From NCBI GenBank assembly GCA_016802295.1, contig JAESIW010000137.1:4102031-4166030 (forward strand): 64,000 nucleotides of DNA, given 5' to 3'. Both the position numbers and the translations under genes were made by a program. This DNA is from Brachionus rotundiformis. Lineage: Eukaryota > Rotifera > Eurotatoria > Ploima > Brachionidae. Below, piece after piece: positions 33,701 through 45,376 of this stretch (position 1 is its first letter; every line of letters starts with the position of its first letter). The notes below the pieces were generated by a model, which saw nothing but the letters and a program-made list of their open reading frames with translations, did no database searches and had not been told where the DNA came from.

Positions 33701-36119
33701 TTCAATGAGATAAAGTTTGAATATATTGATCACTTGAAACTATTTTGTTTGTTCATGGGCTCGGATTTCATGTGGCTGAGTGGGCCGAGTGCGGCCCCTC
33801 GGTCATCGAGCTCTATGCGAGATTAGTCCATGGGCGTTGCCGGCCGATTATGCAAATTCGGCAAACAAATCCGTCCGGTTTCGTAACATGCAAAATTTTT
33901 CCTCTTCATGGACAAACAAAAATAGTTGTCAAGAGTAAACTAACGCTCGGCCACTATTGCCACCATTTGTGTTTGCTGTTCGACACAAAATTGTCCTTTC
34001 TCGCTCAAATACGACCTATTTCAACCAAGAACGCATTGACTTGACAAACAATCCAAGCCAAGCCATGCATTCATTCAAGCGAATTGTGTTTGTTCCGTCA
34101 AAAAGTCAAACTAAATATTTAAACAAAAAACTAGTACCGAAAGTACCAATAGATCTATAAAGTCAATAGCTATCTTTGTTTGTGTCGTATTTAGTATGAC
34201 AAACAGGACTTTTCAGATAAATGTTTAGATTAGAATTTAGGCAAATCTAATGCGGGAACAGCTTACACCCTTCTCCATCTCTTCATTCAATCATCTATCT
34301 CTCTCTCTCTCTTCCGTTTATTTGTTTGATCAAAATTAATATCTTTTACCAAAGGTAAACATGTAGTTTGCTTTGTTTGCCAGGCTCTAGTTGTTTGCAT
34401 TCAATATATATTAATAATTCCAGTCGGACTAATTTTTTTTCTTGGAAAACTTTGCATTTAAATTAATAGAACAAATATTTGTTGAGATAAAAAAAAGAAA
34501 AAAATATATATAAAAAAAAAATAATAACTTAACTAGTATCAGCATAGATTTGGGCTTTATTAACTGCGAGTTACTTTCTCTAGATTTATTGAAAAATTAA
34601 CTCAAATATTTGTCTTATTAATAAGCGAAAAAACATTAGATTTTTAGCTCGAGAGTTGTTTTCTCGAGCGTAAGGGTGTACGATTAATTGATTTTTAATT
34701 TTTTTTCTATTTAAATTAAGTGGTTAAGATAACAATTGTAGAAATTAGAAAATAAAATATATGAAAAAGGAGTAAGTGATGGTGCGTTGGTGACTAGTGA
34801 GACAATAGTTTGCCAGATAGCAATTGTGCAACTAGGAGATAAATGGCTCATTGAATACTCGAGCTAGCCGTCGCGCTCTTCTTGACATGTCTCGTCACAC
34901 AGGTCTATTGATTAAACCGTAATCAATATTTCTCATAGAATTATCTTGTGACGAGAATTAAAATTTGCAAAAACAAAATACAAGGCTTAGAGTTGCGTTC
35001 TATTTTTTAGAATTTTATCTAAATCCCCCCTCCTTGCCATTATCTTATCTGTTCGACAAAAAATTTTTTTTTTTTTTTTCAAGATAAAAATTAAAACAAT
35101 AACAACAACGACATACAGGTTTATTATCCTCTCTATAATTTATTCCTATTTTTTATGTAAATGTGTCTCTATAGGTCCTACAAATTTTCATTAAAATTTA
35201 AAAAAAAAATTTTTTTTTCGACTCAAGATAATCAAGAAATTTTTAAGTTTTTCTTTGGAGTTTTTTCTAAGGTATTTTTAGCAATGCGAAAACTTTCTAT
35301 TTTTTGTCATTTTTAAAGATTCTTGTTAGAATTTCGACTAGGCTTCGGCAAAATATTTTCTAGCAAATGTGATCGCATCGATTGGCCAGCTCATTTTGTA
35401 CCCGAATGCGGCACAGAGCGAAAGAATGCGCTTATTTGCACAGCCAACTCGGGCACATCTTGACGATGCGCTTCGAATTGTTGTCTTAAGTGCTTAGGCG
35501 AAATTCTCCGCATACCTTGCCTAGTCATAATTAGCCGGGCGCTGATATTTGAGCAAGCCAATTCGTGTTATGCAATTTCTTAAATTTCAACTCGGATTAA
35601 GCCGAAACAAAATGATATTCGAATTCAAACAATAGTGAGTTGTATCTTAAGAATGCACCTTGTCATTCATCAAGTATTAAGGTAAAGGCTTTCGAAACGA
35701 AAATACTTTCCAAAATAAATAAATAATTAAAATATAATTTGCTAGTAATTAGATTTTTTATACGAATCTAAGGTAAATTTTGAGCCCAAATTTTAAATTT
35801 CACCCAACGGATAGAAGAAGAAAAAAAAGATTTTTTTTTTCTTAATTAACACTTTTATGTACTTTGAAGATTAATATTTAATTCTATTTTGTTTTTTTTT
35901 TTATTTTTTTTTCTTTTTTTTGCTTGTTCTCCAAAATTTATTCAAATCAGAATTCAGGGCTTAGGGAAAACGCGAAACTTAAAACCTTTCGATTTGCTTG
36001 TCGATCCGACACAAAACTATATGCTCTTGCGTCACTCAATCAAACACATTCATCATAATCATTTTTATTTTCTATCTTGTCAACCCTAATTTTATCCTTG
36101 AAAGTTAAGCCAAGCAATT
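33701..36119. promoter_or_regulatory. GC-richer noncoding patches far upstream of foxA
   Basis: Two patches stand out from the AT-rich background: about 33750-34130 and about 35370-35600. The first contains ATGCAAAT-like and TGTTTGTTC-like words, the latter similar to forkhead sites. No open frame there looks coding (a 99-residue frame at 33745 has no domain and biased composition). Position before a developmental regulator makes enhancers the simplest reading; this is inference. Confidence 0.35.
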
Positions 36120-36610
36120 ATTTTGTTGTTGAGGTGCCCTTGTTTTATCCATTCATGCACTCAGTCAGTGCACACTAGAATTTTTTTTTTCTAAATAATA
36201 GTTTGGGGAGGACCGCGGGCAGCTAGGAATAGTCGATAGCCTCCCTTTCAGTCCCATGATAGATAGTTTTGATAAAAAAAATCTGAAAAAACTAAATAAA
36301 TAAGTTCTCGAGGTACTGTTATTTATCTCCTTAAGCCAGTCGTACACTCACTCAGTGTCAACAGAACAAGCCTCATAGAGTCCCTTTGCTCGAGAAAACA
36401 GTCCCTCTTGTTCTCGAGGTGCCTTTTTTTCATCGTCTCCTTAAGCCAGTCGTGTACTCCCTCAGTGTACACACAGGAAAAAAAATGAATTTGCAATGCT
36501 TGTACTGAGACCATATCCCCATGATTCATGTTTCATGTTGTGCTTCAAGTCAAGGAAATGAGTGGGTGAGTGGCCAAGAATTTTGTCTGATTGTTGGACA
36601 AATTTTTTTG
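36120..36610 (+). repeat. noncoding repeat, copy 1 (5' of foxA)
   Basis: Contains three versions of a subunit, each with (T/C)GAGGT near its start and GTGTACTCACTCAGTGTACAC or a variant near its end (about 36131-36175, 36306-36365, 36413-36475), then a unique part (GCAATGCTTGTACTGAG, CATGTTGTGCTTCAAGTCAA). The same order occurs at 40624-40910 on the other side of foxA. No protein frame is shared between copies. Confidence 0.7.
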
Positions 36611-38500
36611 AGGAGTAGGTTTTGGAGTAAAACAAATGGCACTCGAGAGCTACTAGGGTTTCTACATTTTTTATTGGGGATGAATTTTTATGGCTGCACA
36701 CAGAAATAGAAGAATATCGATTTGTTATTTTTTATTAAGTATGACAATTTATGATTAAAATCAGGAATCAGGAATTGATTTCAAACAAATTTATTAGTTT
36801 TTTTTTTTTCTATTTTTTTAATTTTTTATTTCAAGTTAATAATCACGTTCAATGCAACTATTGTTAAATTAAGTCGACAAAGTTTAGTTTTATTGACGTG
36901 ATTTTTATTTGATTTTGAGTAAAATTTTGCCTTCTGCCGACGACGATGACCCGGATCGCTCTAATTGGATAAAGAAAATAACTTAATCCATTTTAGAATG
37001 TGACTTTTATTTTGTGAAACGAATAGTCGGCATTGTGATTGATTTTCAAAGTCTGAAACTAAAAAAAAACATCTAGTTCTTAAGCTATTCTGTTAATTAA
37101 ATGTTAGTTTGTTTTTTTTATTACTCAATCAATCAGCGAAAGTATTCGAGAGATGATGAGCGGCTAGCACAAACGAGCAAATTACTTTCACTTTTTATTT
37201 TTATTCTGTCTAAATTTTTGTGCAAATATTCTCAAAAGCTGCTAATTGGCCGTGTGTTCGAAGCCGACTGGAGGTTTGGCGCCGTTGTCACCAGTCCAAT
37301 TCGACTAGAGCTTTAAATGGCCAGGTACGGCCCCGCAATAAAATTTTATGGCTCTAATAAAATCAATGTTATCGATGAAAAGGACTGGGGCGGGTGGAGC
37401 CAATTACTTATTGCCTGAAATTAGCTCGCTGAGCCAATAGCAATTTTAAGACTGACATAAACGAGCTCTCTTGCTCTCAACCAATTATTATAAAGAATAG
37501 AATTGGAATTATTATAAAAATTACTAGCTAAAATTATAATCCAATAGAAATATTTCAGCTAGCTAGGCACACAGCGAAAGCGAAATAGAATAAAAATTAT
37601 CATTTTAAGTTGGCTGTTGCATTAGATTTTTCAATTCGCAAATGAATATTTTTTATTTTTAAAGAAAGAAAAAAAAAAATAATATTTTTGAAAAACTCGG
37701 TCACATTCGGCATTGGCCATGCCACATTACTCCATCGATTAAGGTTACAAATTTAAAGTCAATATTTTGAGAGTTTAAATATTTAAATTGATAATGAGAA
37801 TTTTATTTGATATTCTCTCTCTCTTTCTCTCTTTTACTTTTGTCGTGTTATTTTCAAATATTTATTTAATATTTGTTTCTTCTAATCTTATTTTTAGTGT
37901 GTGGAACAATCAGTAATCAGCAAATTCTGTAAAAATCAAATATTTATTTTTAATCTAAGGGTCTAAACACACAGCCAAAAAAACGAGAAAGAGAGAAATG
38001 AGTTTTTGCTTTTGACCAAAAATCTATTTTTAAGTGCTTACTCCGAACAACAACGACTAAAATTTTTAAATTTCTAAGACGGTTTCAAATTTCAACAAAA
38101 ATTACTAATTTTTCAAAAAAAAATTTAATATAGCTTAAGCCATGTTATACGGGATATATACTCGACACAAAAAGAGTATATATCATATATAGGTAGTTTT
38201 TGTTGTTGTTGTTGTTGTATTCTTCTTTTGCGTTCTCTCTTTCTCTTGTGTCCCAATATTTGGCTAGAGGAATGAGCGGTGGTTGATGTGGAGTGTGTTG
38301 AGGCGGCAGTGGTGGACAAACGGGGACGAAAAGGCCCCATTTGGCAACTTCGCCTCTCTGGGAAAATAAAACCTGTTCTAGCTGCTTGTTTCTTTCTAAT
38401 TTAAAATAAAATAATCATTAAATATGTCCTTTTGCTCGTGTTTAGACAAATTTAGCTATTTAGAGGTACGTGAATAGTTTGATGAACTACTAGCCCAAGG
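36611..38500. promoter_or_regulatory. foxA proximal upstream region
   Basis: Includes GC-richer blocks at about 36930-36970 and 37235-37400 (with GCAATAAAATTTTATGGC and TTATCGAT, Cdx/Hox- and GATA/Cut-like words), CT-rich tracts near 37815, and a (GTT)n run near 38200. Promoter and 5' UTR of foxA are expected here; exact sites cannot be fixed by eye. Confidence 0.35.
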
Positions 38501-40003
38501 ATGCTATCGCCAAAGTCAGCCTACCAAATGCAGAATATGAACTACGTGCCGCAGATGAGCAGCAATGTGCAGCTGGGCCCGGTGTACTCGGGCCAGTCGA
38601 ACCCGCTGATAAACCAGAACGCGCACGCGGCCGTCGCGGCGCTCAGCGCTTACCAGAACATAAACGCTGCGGCTGCTGCAGCGGCCGCCAGTCCGGCCAT
38701 ATTGCAGCACTACCAGGGCAACATAATGCAAAACTCGAACAACTCGAGCGCGATGCACCGCTACCCGCAGGACACGCCGCCGCCGAGCTCGCAGCACATA
38801 GTCTCCTCCGGCTCGACGGCGTCCACCAATGGCTCGACGGCCTCCTCGTCGGCCAGCAACGACAAGTCGCTCACGCCGGCCACCACGCCGTACAGACGCA
38901 ATATGGCGCACGCCAAGCCGCCCTACTCCTACATTAGCCTAATAACCATGGCCATTCAGAACAACGCGTCCAAGATGTGCACTCTAGCCGAGATATACCA
39001 ATTTATAATGGACTTGTTTCCCTACTATAGACAAAATCAGCAGCGGTGGCAGAACTCGATTCGGCACTCGTTGAGCTTCAACGATTGCTTTGTCAAGGTG
39101 CCGCGCAGTCCCGACCGCCCCGGCAAGGGCAGCTACTGGACACTGCATCCCGAATCGGGCAACATGTTCGAAAATGGATGCTACTTGCGCCGTCAGAAGC
39201 GCTTCAAGTGCGCCAAAAAGGACTCGATACGCGGCTCGCGCGGCATCGACGGCGAGTCCGATCCAAACTGCACCGACGACTATGACAAGTCGACCGGTGG
39301 CTCCCAGTCGCCCATGTCGCAAAAGTCGATGAACGAAGACGATGAGGAATCTCATGATGGCAACAAACTTGACCACTCGTTGATGAGCAGCATGCACAGT
39401 CAACAACTATGCTCCCAGCAGCAGCAACAACAACAGCAGCATCAGCAGCAACAACAGCAACAACAACAGCAGCAGCAACAGCACAATTTCGGCCAGCACC
39501 CACAGAACATTCAACAACAATACCAGTATTTGAACTACGGCCAGACAAGCTATCAATCATTTAGCAACCCTGTAAATTCGACCAATGTTGACCTATCGAC
39601 TTCGACAACACCCTCTTCATCATCCTCATCCGCCTCTTCATCATCGACTTCTTCGTCAGTTTCATCCGTTTCGTCAGTTAATTCTCAAGCAGCAGCGTCG
39701 CAACTAGCCGCAGCGGCCAACAACCACCTTAACCTAATGTACAACCCGGCTGCGGGCCTAAACGGCTTTGCCCATTCGTTTAGTATATCTAGTTTAATGA
39801 ACGCTGCTGCTGCCGCCTCAGGCGATAACAAATTCGATTTAAACAGTTACAATTATAGTCAAATGTACCCACAGACAAACGGCAATGCGGCGTCCACATC
39901 CGGCCAAAGCGGCCTAGTGATGCCTTCGGCTGCGGCCGCCGCTGCTGCTGCTGCCGCTGTTGCGTCCAATGACTACTATTCAATGTACAATCATCACCAA
40001 TAG
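38501..40003 (+). CDS. foxA: FoxA, forkhead transcription factor (HNF3/fork head), single exon
   Basis: A nuclear pioneer transcription factor of endoderm and foregut in animals. 500 aa, no introns. The winged-helix domain spans about 138-236 (KPPYSYISLITMAIQ, FPYYRQNQQRWQNSIRHSLS, FNDCFVKVPRSPDRPGKGSY, CYLRRQKRFKC), all diagnostic of FoxA. A C-terminal SFSISSLM box (about 428-435) matches FoxA activation region III, and QMQNMNY near the N-terminus recalls the conserved N-terminal region. Long low-complexity runs: poly-Ala at about 56-63 and 481-492, poly-Gln about 305-326, poly-Ser about 373-400. GC content is far above the surroundings. Confidence 0.95.
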   Translation: MLSPKSAYQMQNMNYVPQMSSNVQLGPVYSGQSNPLINQNAHAAVAALSAYQNINAAAAAAAASPAILQHYQGNIMQNSNNSSAMHRYPQDTPPPSSQHIVSSGSTASTNGSTASSSASNDKSLTPATTPYRRNMAHAKPPYSYISLITMAIQNNASKMCTLAEIYQFIMDLFPYYRQNQQRWQNSIRHSLSFNDCFVKVPRSPDRPGKGSYWTLHPESGNMFENGCYLRRQKRFKCAKKDSIRGSRGIDGESDPNCTDDYDKSTGGSQSPMSQKSMNEDDEESHDGNKLDHSLMSSMHSQQLCSQQQQQQQQHQQQQQQQQQQQQQHNFGQHPQNIQQQYQYLNYGQTSYQSFSNPVNSTNVDLSTSTTPSSSSSSASSSSTSSSVSSVSSVNSQAAASQLAAAANNHLNLMYNPAAGLNGFAHSFSISSLMNAAAAASGDNKFDLNSYNYSQMYPQTNGNAASTSGQSGLVMPSAAAAAAAAAAVASNDYYSMYNHHQ

Positions 40004-40623
40004 ACAATTATCAATTAGAAGATAAAACAGAGAGCTTAAATTATTCACTGGACAAATCATTTAAGTGTTTCGAGCTACTAGCTTAACATTTATAAATAAC
40101 TAATGAAAATATATTTTTTTTATAATAAGTTTTTTATTTCTATAATATTTTAATTTTTCTTCTCTTCTTCTTATTCTCTCTCTCTTAATTTCTCTCTCTC
40201 TCGAGTATAGTTTGTTAATTTTTTTAAAATTAAAAATATTAGAATTCTTTATTATATCTCATTGAATGTATTGTTTTTTTTTCTGTTCAAGTTTTTTAAA
40301 TTGTTTATAGAGTTTTTTTTTAAGAAAAAAAAAGTTAATTTTTAAAGAATTTATTTAATGATTTTTAATTGTTCATTTTAAATTACGAATATAAATCAAA
40401 ATAATAAAAATATTATAAAAAAAATAAAGAAAAATTTTTTCTTCTCATCTTTTCATCTCAATTCCAAATTAGTCTGCATTAGTAATTAATTTTGAATTTT
40501 CAGAGAGGGAATACTTTTAAAAACCTAAAAACGAAGAGAATAAAATTAAATTAAACTTTCTCTATGTCAACGAAATTTAATTTAAAATTTTAGATAAGCC
40601 TCTTCTAAGAACATACATTCTTT
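40004..40623. other. foxA 3' UTR and flank
   Basis: CT-rich microsatellite near 40175-40202 and several AATAAA-like sites (for example near 40404-40425). No other gene. Confidence 0.5.
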
Positions 40624-40910
40624 AGTTGTCGAGGTATCCTTGTTTTATTCATCGCCAGCCGTGTACTCACTCAGTGTACACAAGTCTTACAGAACCCCTT
40701 TGCTCGAGCATGCATTTCCTTTTGTTCTCGAAGCACACTTGTTTTATTCTTCCCATTCGTGTACTCAATCAGGGTACACACCGGGAAAAAAGGAATTGCA
40801 ATGCTTGAACTGAGCCCATATAGCCATGATTGATGTTGCATGTTGTGCTTCAGGTCAAGGAAGTGATCAGATGAGTGTTGATTAAATTTGTCTTATTGCA
40901 GGATAAATCG
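40624..40910 (+). repeat. noncoding repeat, copy 2 (3' of foxA)
   Basis: Second copy of the element at 36120-36610, with two of the GTGTACTCA...GTACAC subunits (about 40660-40682 and 40760-40781) and the same unique part (GCAATGCTTGAACTGAG, CATGTTGTGCTTCAGGTCAA). Same orientation as copy 1. Confidence 0.7.
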
Positions 40911-42439
40911 TTTAGTGTACATTATTTTACTCAAATGTTAATTAAAAGCACAGAATTTAATCAAAGTCTACTAGTCAATTAAAAATAGACTGCTTGCTAA
41001 TTAGCTAATATATGCCTTGAGGTAATATAAAAAGTCACTGATCGACTCATTCCCAATTTATTTTATTCTGAGAAAACCACTGATCATTTGTTTAATAAAT
41101 CATTTAGGGCATTTTAATTTTAAACAAATATTAAAGTGAGTTCTAAGAAAGTTCAAAAACTATTTTTAAAAATTTTACTTCATGTGATTCGTATAAATTA
41201 GAGAAATTTTTTATTACATAATGAATTATGTTACCTTTGACAACAAAATATTTTTTAAAGATTAAAATAGTGGACTTTAAAATATTTAAATTTTTTTGCT
41301 ATGCATTTATTTAAAGCTTGTCATTTTTTAAATTATAGAAGAAAACAAACTAGATATTCATTATGAGTCTAAATTATTTACAATTATTGAAATTTTTGTT
41401 TCTTTTTGCTTTATTAAGAAAAAACTTCTCGACTAAATCAACACTAAAATGAACATTTTTGAATTTAATTAACAAACATAAATTTTTCATAAGTGCTAAG
41501 AAGAGATTATTTTTCAAAACTTGATACAAAGAATGTATCAATATATCAAACTAGAGAATCAAGTGTTCCCAATACCTGTATGAGCGATGCGCTCCAAATT
41601 TGTATGCAAGCGATACAGTTACACTCTTTCATGTTAAGAGGCCTTGTAATCAAACAAATAAGGCACTGATTTTAGTTTTGAAGATTTTTCAAGAGTTTAC
41701 CATTAGAAATTTTTTCTTTTCTCAAGGGCTATTGAATTAATGGATAAGTCGAATGTGTAAGTGCTTTCAAAATGGATTAGCTTTTTTTTGTTTCCAATTA
41801 AGATTTGCCGAAAAATAAAATTTCTATGTTTTCTGCACAAAAATAGCCAGCTTAAAAAGTCAATATATTTATTATCTAGATAACATCAATTGTCTGTCAA
41901 TTAAATTTCAAATTTAATTTATCTTTACAATATCGATAAAAACAAAAATCTAATAAAATGGCCAAAATAGCTTTTTATGACAATGAGTATTTCAGTACAG
42001 GAACAAACAAAATTTTAAATTAATTCCTCTAATAATTTAATGCTAAAATTTAAATTATCTATTTTCGAGAGTGTATGTGTGTGTGTGTGTTTGTGTGCCA
42101 TGAATTTTTTAATAAGCAAAAATCTAATTTCCTCTTGAATAAGCAAATATTTGATGAACAAATTTTTTAATTAATCGAGGGTGTTATTAAATAATATTTG
42201 ATTTAAGTGTGTGTACACAAGGAGGACTTGTCTTCCGATTGTTAAGACACGACGCAGACACTTTGGGCTGGAATGCAAACCGTTCAGAAGCGGAAGTAGG
42301 CATCGCTCGAGAAATACTGCTTTTCTCCATTTATCTAATTCATTTATCTTTAAATAAACACCCTAATTCAGCATTCCACAAATTTTTGGCGCAAACCTTG
42401 TCCATTAAGTCTTAATTGAATATCGATTGCTTATGCAAA
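40911..42439. other. foxA to foxA-like intergenic, first part
   Basis: AT-rich with a (TG)n run at about 42071-42098 and a GC-richer patch at about 42215-42330. No gene supported; the 68-residue frame at 42209 has no domain. Confidence 0.5.
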
Positions 42440-42487
42440 CAGATCCAATCAGATTGGGCCTAATTGAAAAAGCTCTGATTGGATCTG
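42440..42487. repeat. perfect 14-bp inverted repeat with two CCAAT cores
   Basis: CAGATCCAATCAGA at 42440-42453 and its exact reverse complement TCTGATTGGATCTG at 42474-42487, 20 bases apart. Just before it is ATCGATTGCTTATGCAAA (42423-42440) with ATCGAT and ATGCAAA words. It may be a cis-regulatory site of the forkhead pair or a hairpin. Confidence 0.6.
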
Positions 42488-42774
42488 ATTTATTAATTTC
42501 TTAATTTATTTTTATAATTTATGAATATATTTAACAGAATTAGATGAGTGTATCGAATTTCATCGTTTTCTAGGTCAGTTGAGAATTGTCATAGATGACA
42601 AAGACAAAATTCGGAATTTTAGAATTTTCCTAATGACCAGCTACAAAAAGTAATCTTTTTTCTTTGGTTACCTTCCGATGGTCGCTAGATATGTAAAAAT
42701 ACCTAAGCTTTTTTAAATTAATAAAATTTAAAAATTCGTATATTTTTTTGTCTCATATGATTAGGCAGACCTGT

Positions 42775-43155
42775 CTAATATGTATTGCTAAGTGGATCTG
42801 AATGTTGGAGAATGACTGACAGTGGTCTTAAAAAATCTAAGTATTCCATAGCAAATGAGGAACTTTAGAGTGAATTAAGGACCGAGCCAATGTGCAACGT
42901 TATGCGCAGAAGATGTCTTAAGTGGCTTGGTCATGAATTGTGAATGCCAAAAGACAGATTTCTTTGAGTTTTATTTTTTTGGATATCTCAAGGAAAAAAA
43001 GTTTTGGAATACCAAATATAACCTTAAGGAGAACAGTTGAAAGAGATGAAGTTCACATGGAGACAAGAAGAAATTGTCGCTAATGATAGGATAGAATGGA
43101 CGTGTATGTACACCTAATGTCTCACTTGAAAATAGAAGAAGAGTGATTAAGAACT
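42775..43155 (+). mobile_element. non-LTR retrotransposon 3' remnant
   Basis: Mixed frames give LLSGSECWRMTDSGLKKSK, then MRRRCLKWLGHEL, MPKDRF and FTWRQEEIVANDRIEW. WLGHxLxMPKDR and the VANDRxxW tail are the end of a LINE ORF2 of the same general type as at 10870-11293. Many stops. Confidence 0.7.
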
Positions 43156-44518
43156 TATATTATATAATTTAAAAATTATAATTTAAATTAATTATTTTAT
43201 ATTAATTAAATAGAAAAGTCAATTAATTTTCATGATTGAATTATCTATTCCTCATGCGCCCCTTGTGGAGCATACGGCTATGTTTTACATGTTTCTGAAC
43301 TCTTGATTTCTTTGTATCTATTTTTTTCTTGTGATCGGGTACTTTGAGAAGAGTGTTTGATGTTGGTAGTCCTTCTGATGCATCAATTTATTCCAACCTT
43401 GACAGAGGGATCGAACCAAGGTATTAAAATGATCAATTTTTGTCAAAAAGTGTTAATTAATTTAAAAATTTTAACTATGCATTAAAAGTGATTCTTGAAA
43501 ATATAATTAAAATAATTTTTTCGAAATTAGCTTAGTAGAATTATGAAAAATTTTAATTAATTTTTTTATTATTTCCAATATAAAACTAGTGATAAACTTT
43601 TTTACCTAACTGAGATTGAATTAAATTAGTCCTGGCCAAAACTGATAAGAATCGTGTGTAATTTGTGAGTAATTAATTTATTGAGCAGGAAAAAAGTTTA
43701 TTGCTTTCAGTAAGCAAGTGCCAAATTAGTTTATAGATTGGAGTAATTCTATATGGTAAAAAGGACGGGCTTATATATAATGCCATTATCATAATCAGCC
43801 TCATATTCAAAGATAAGCAAAATCTGCATACTAAATAGGAGCTAAATAAAATTTTCAGGTAAAATAAATTCTTTTGAATATAAAAAAAAAGTTATTCAAA
43901 ATTTGGTCATTACTTTTAATTTAAATTCAAAAATTAGAACGTAAGAGAATCGGAGTGAAAGAGCGTACACATTGTTTTCTATTGTTCACCTACTCTCAGA
44001 CTTTTAATTTAAAATTTAAAAGAATCACAGCAGTGAATCTTTGTAAAATTAAAATTTTAAATTTTATAAAACAATGATTGACATTTTTTATGTGCTCATC
44101 TATTAACTTGGTATAAAATTCCATTGTTTTTTTTTTCGTTCAAACTAAACTATAAGAGAAAAAAAAATAATATAAGAATTTTTTTTTTATATTTTCATAT
44201 AATGTAATAAGTTTTTTGTTTTTGTTGATTCTCAACACCGGCGTTCTTTTAAGCTTTAAGCTTAAAAATTCTCTCAGATGTCTCATTGGCTACAAAAATA
44301 CTAAACTGTGATTATCTCTTATTAATTCCGAGCTCTCTACTTTTACTTTTTTTATATATATATATTTTAAATAAAACTTTTAATTGATTATTTGTAGCGC
44401 AACGGCTTTGATCATCAATTAGACCTTTAAATAAACATTTAAAAAATATTCCTCTATTTAAAGCACTTTATTTTTGTTTAGAATAAATAATTAAAATTAA
44501 TTAGCTTAGTTACATAAG
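43156..44518. other. upstream region of the foxA-like gene
   Basis: AT-rich; a (TA)n TATA-like run lies at about 44352-44366, some 155 bases before the ATG. No gene of its own. Confidence 0.4.
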
Positions 44519-45376
44519 ATGCAGCAAGTATTCAATAACCAACTTGGTATACTAACCCAGAAGTGTCCCAACTACGGCTACGAGACCGACTCGGGTTCGA
44601 GTTCGTTCTCGAGCCAGGCATCCCCGCCAACTAGCATCTCGACCGAGACAAAGTCCCAGACCATTCCGCCCCTCTTTCAGCCAAGACGCAACAACACTTA
44701 CGCAAAGCCGCACTACTCCTACATAGCTCTGATAGCCATGGCGATTCAAAAATCCAAGAGCGGCATGGTCACTCTGAACGACATTTACCAGTACATAATG
44801 GACACATTTCCCTACTACAGACAGAATCAGCAACGATGGCAGAACTCCATTCGACACTCGCTCAGCTTCAATGATTGCTTTATAAAAGTGCCGCGAAGTG
44901 CCGACAAGCCTGGCAAAGGCAGTTACTGGACCCTGCACTCCAAGGCTGTCAACATGTTCGAGAACGGCTGCTATCTTCGAAGACAAAAGCGGTTCAAGTG
45001 TGACGAGAGCAACCGCAATTTCGAATCTGAACTCGAAAGGCCCAAGAAAAAGACCAAGGTGGAAAAGCCAGCCGATGATAAGTGCGAACAAGTCGCTCAG
45101 AGCGAGTACGATTACCAAAACACATCCCCTTGTACCACCAATCCTTACCCGTTTGCCAATCCTTACATCAATTACGACTCTCTCAACGCCCAGAGTTCCT
45201 ACAATTTTTCTTCAATGTATTCTACTTATAATTCCTATTTGCAGGACTATCAGTCCAAGAACGAATTCTACCAGTATCCAGCACAGACTTATTTCAATTA
45301 TTACAACTCGGCAATAAGCGCCGAAGCGGCAAATCACACCAATTACGCCAATCTAAACTCGGTTGATTATGTCTAA
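44519..45376 (+). CDS. second, divergent FoxA-type forkhead gene, single exon
   Basis: 285 aa, no introns. Forkhead domain about 62-160: KPHYSYIALIAMAIQ (the usual KPPYSY has His here), FPYYRQNQQRWQNSIRHSLS, CFIKVPRSADKPGKGSYWTL, MFENGCYLRRQKRFKC; the last boxes are FoxA-type. After it comes a basic signal (PKKKTKVEK, about 175-183) and then a Tyr/Asn-rich tail. The homopolymers and the SISSLM box of the first gene are absent. It lies 4.5 kb after foxA in the same direction, so a tandem duplicate with relaxed or new function is the simplest view; a related FoxA/B/C-like class cannot be excluded without a tree. Confidence 0.85.
   Translation: MQQVFNNQLGILTQKCPNYGYETDSGSSSFSSQASPPTSISTETKSQTIPPLFQPRRNNTYAKPHYSYIALIAMAIQKSKSGMVTLNDIYQYIMDTFPYYRQNQQRWQNSIRHSLSFNDCFIKVPRSADKPGKGSYWTLHSKAVNMFENGCYLRRQKRFKCDESNRNFESELERPKKKTKVEKPADDKCEQVAQSEYDYQNTSPCTTNPYPFANPYINYDSLNAQSSYNFSSMYSTYNSYLQDYQSKNEFYQYPAQTYFNYYNSAISAEAANHTNYANLNSVDYV

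Noticed and set aside
33745..34160. 99- and 67-residue frames in the GC-richer patch
   Set aside because: Overlap each other, no domain, no splice or family support; treated as noncoding.
36165..36709. Short frames in the repeat 5' of foxA
   Set aside because: Frames are not kept in the second copy of the repeat at 40624-40910, so it is not a coding element.
38516..39560. Long minus-strand frames opposite foxA
   Set aside because: Arg/Val/Ala-rich shadows of the GC-rich foxA coding strand and its poly-Gln/Ser runs.
42209..42415. 68-residue frame between the forkhead genes
   Set aside because: No homology features; composition change alone is not enough.
44552..45118. 188-residue minus-strand frame opposite the second forkhead gene
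   Set aside because: Antisense shadow; the + strand has a full forkhead domain.
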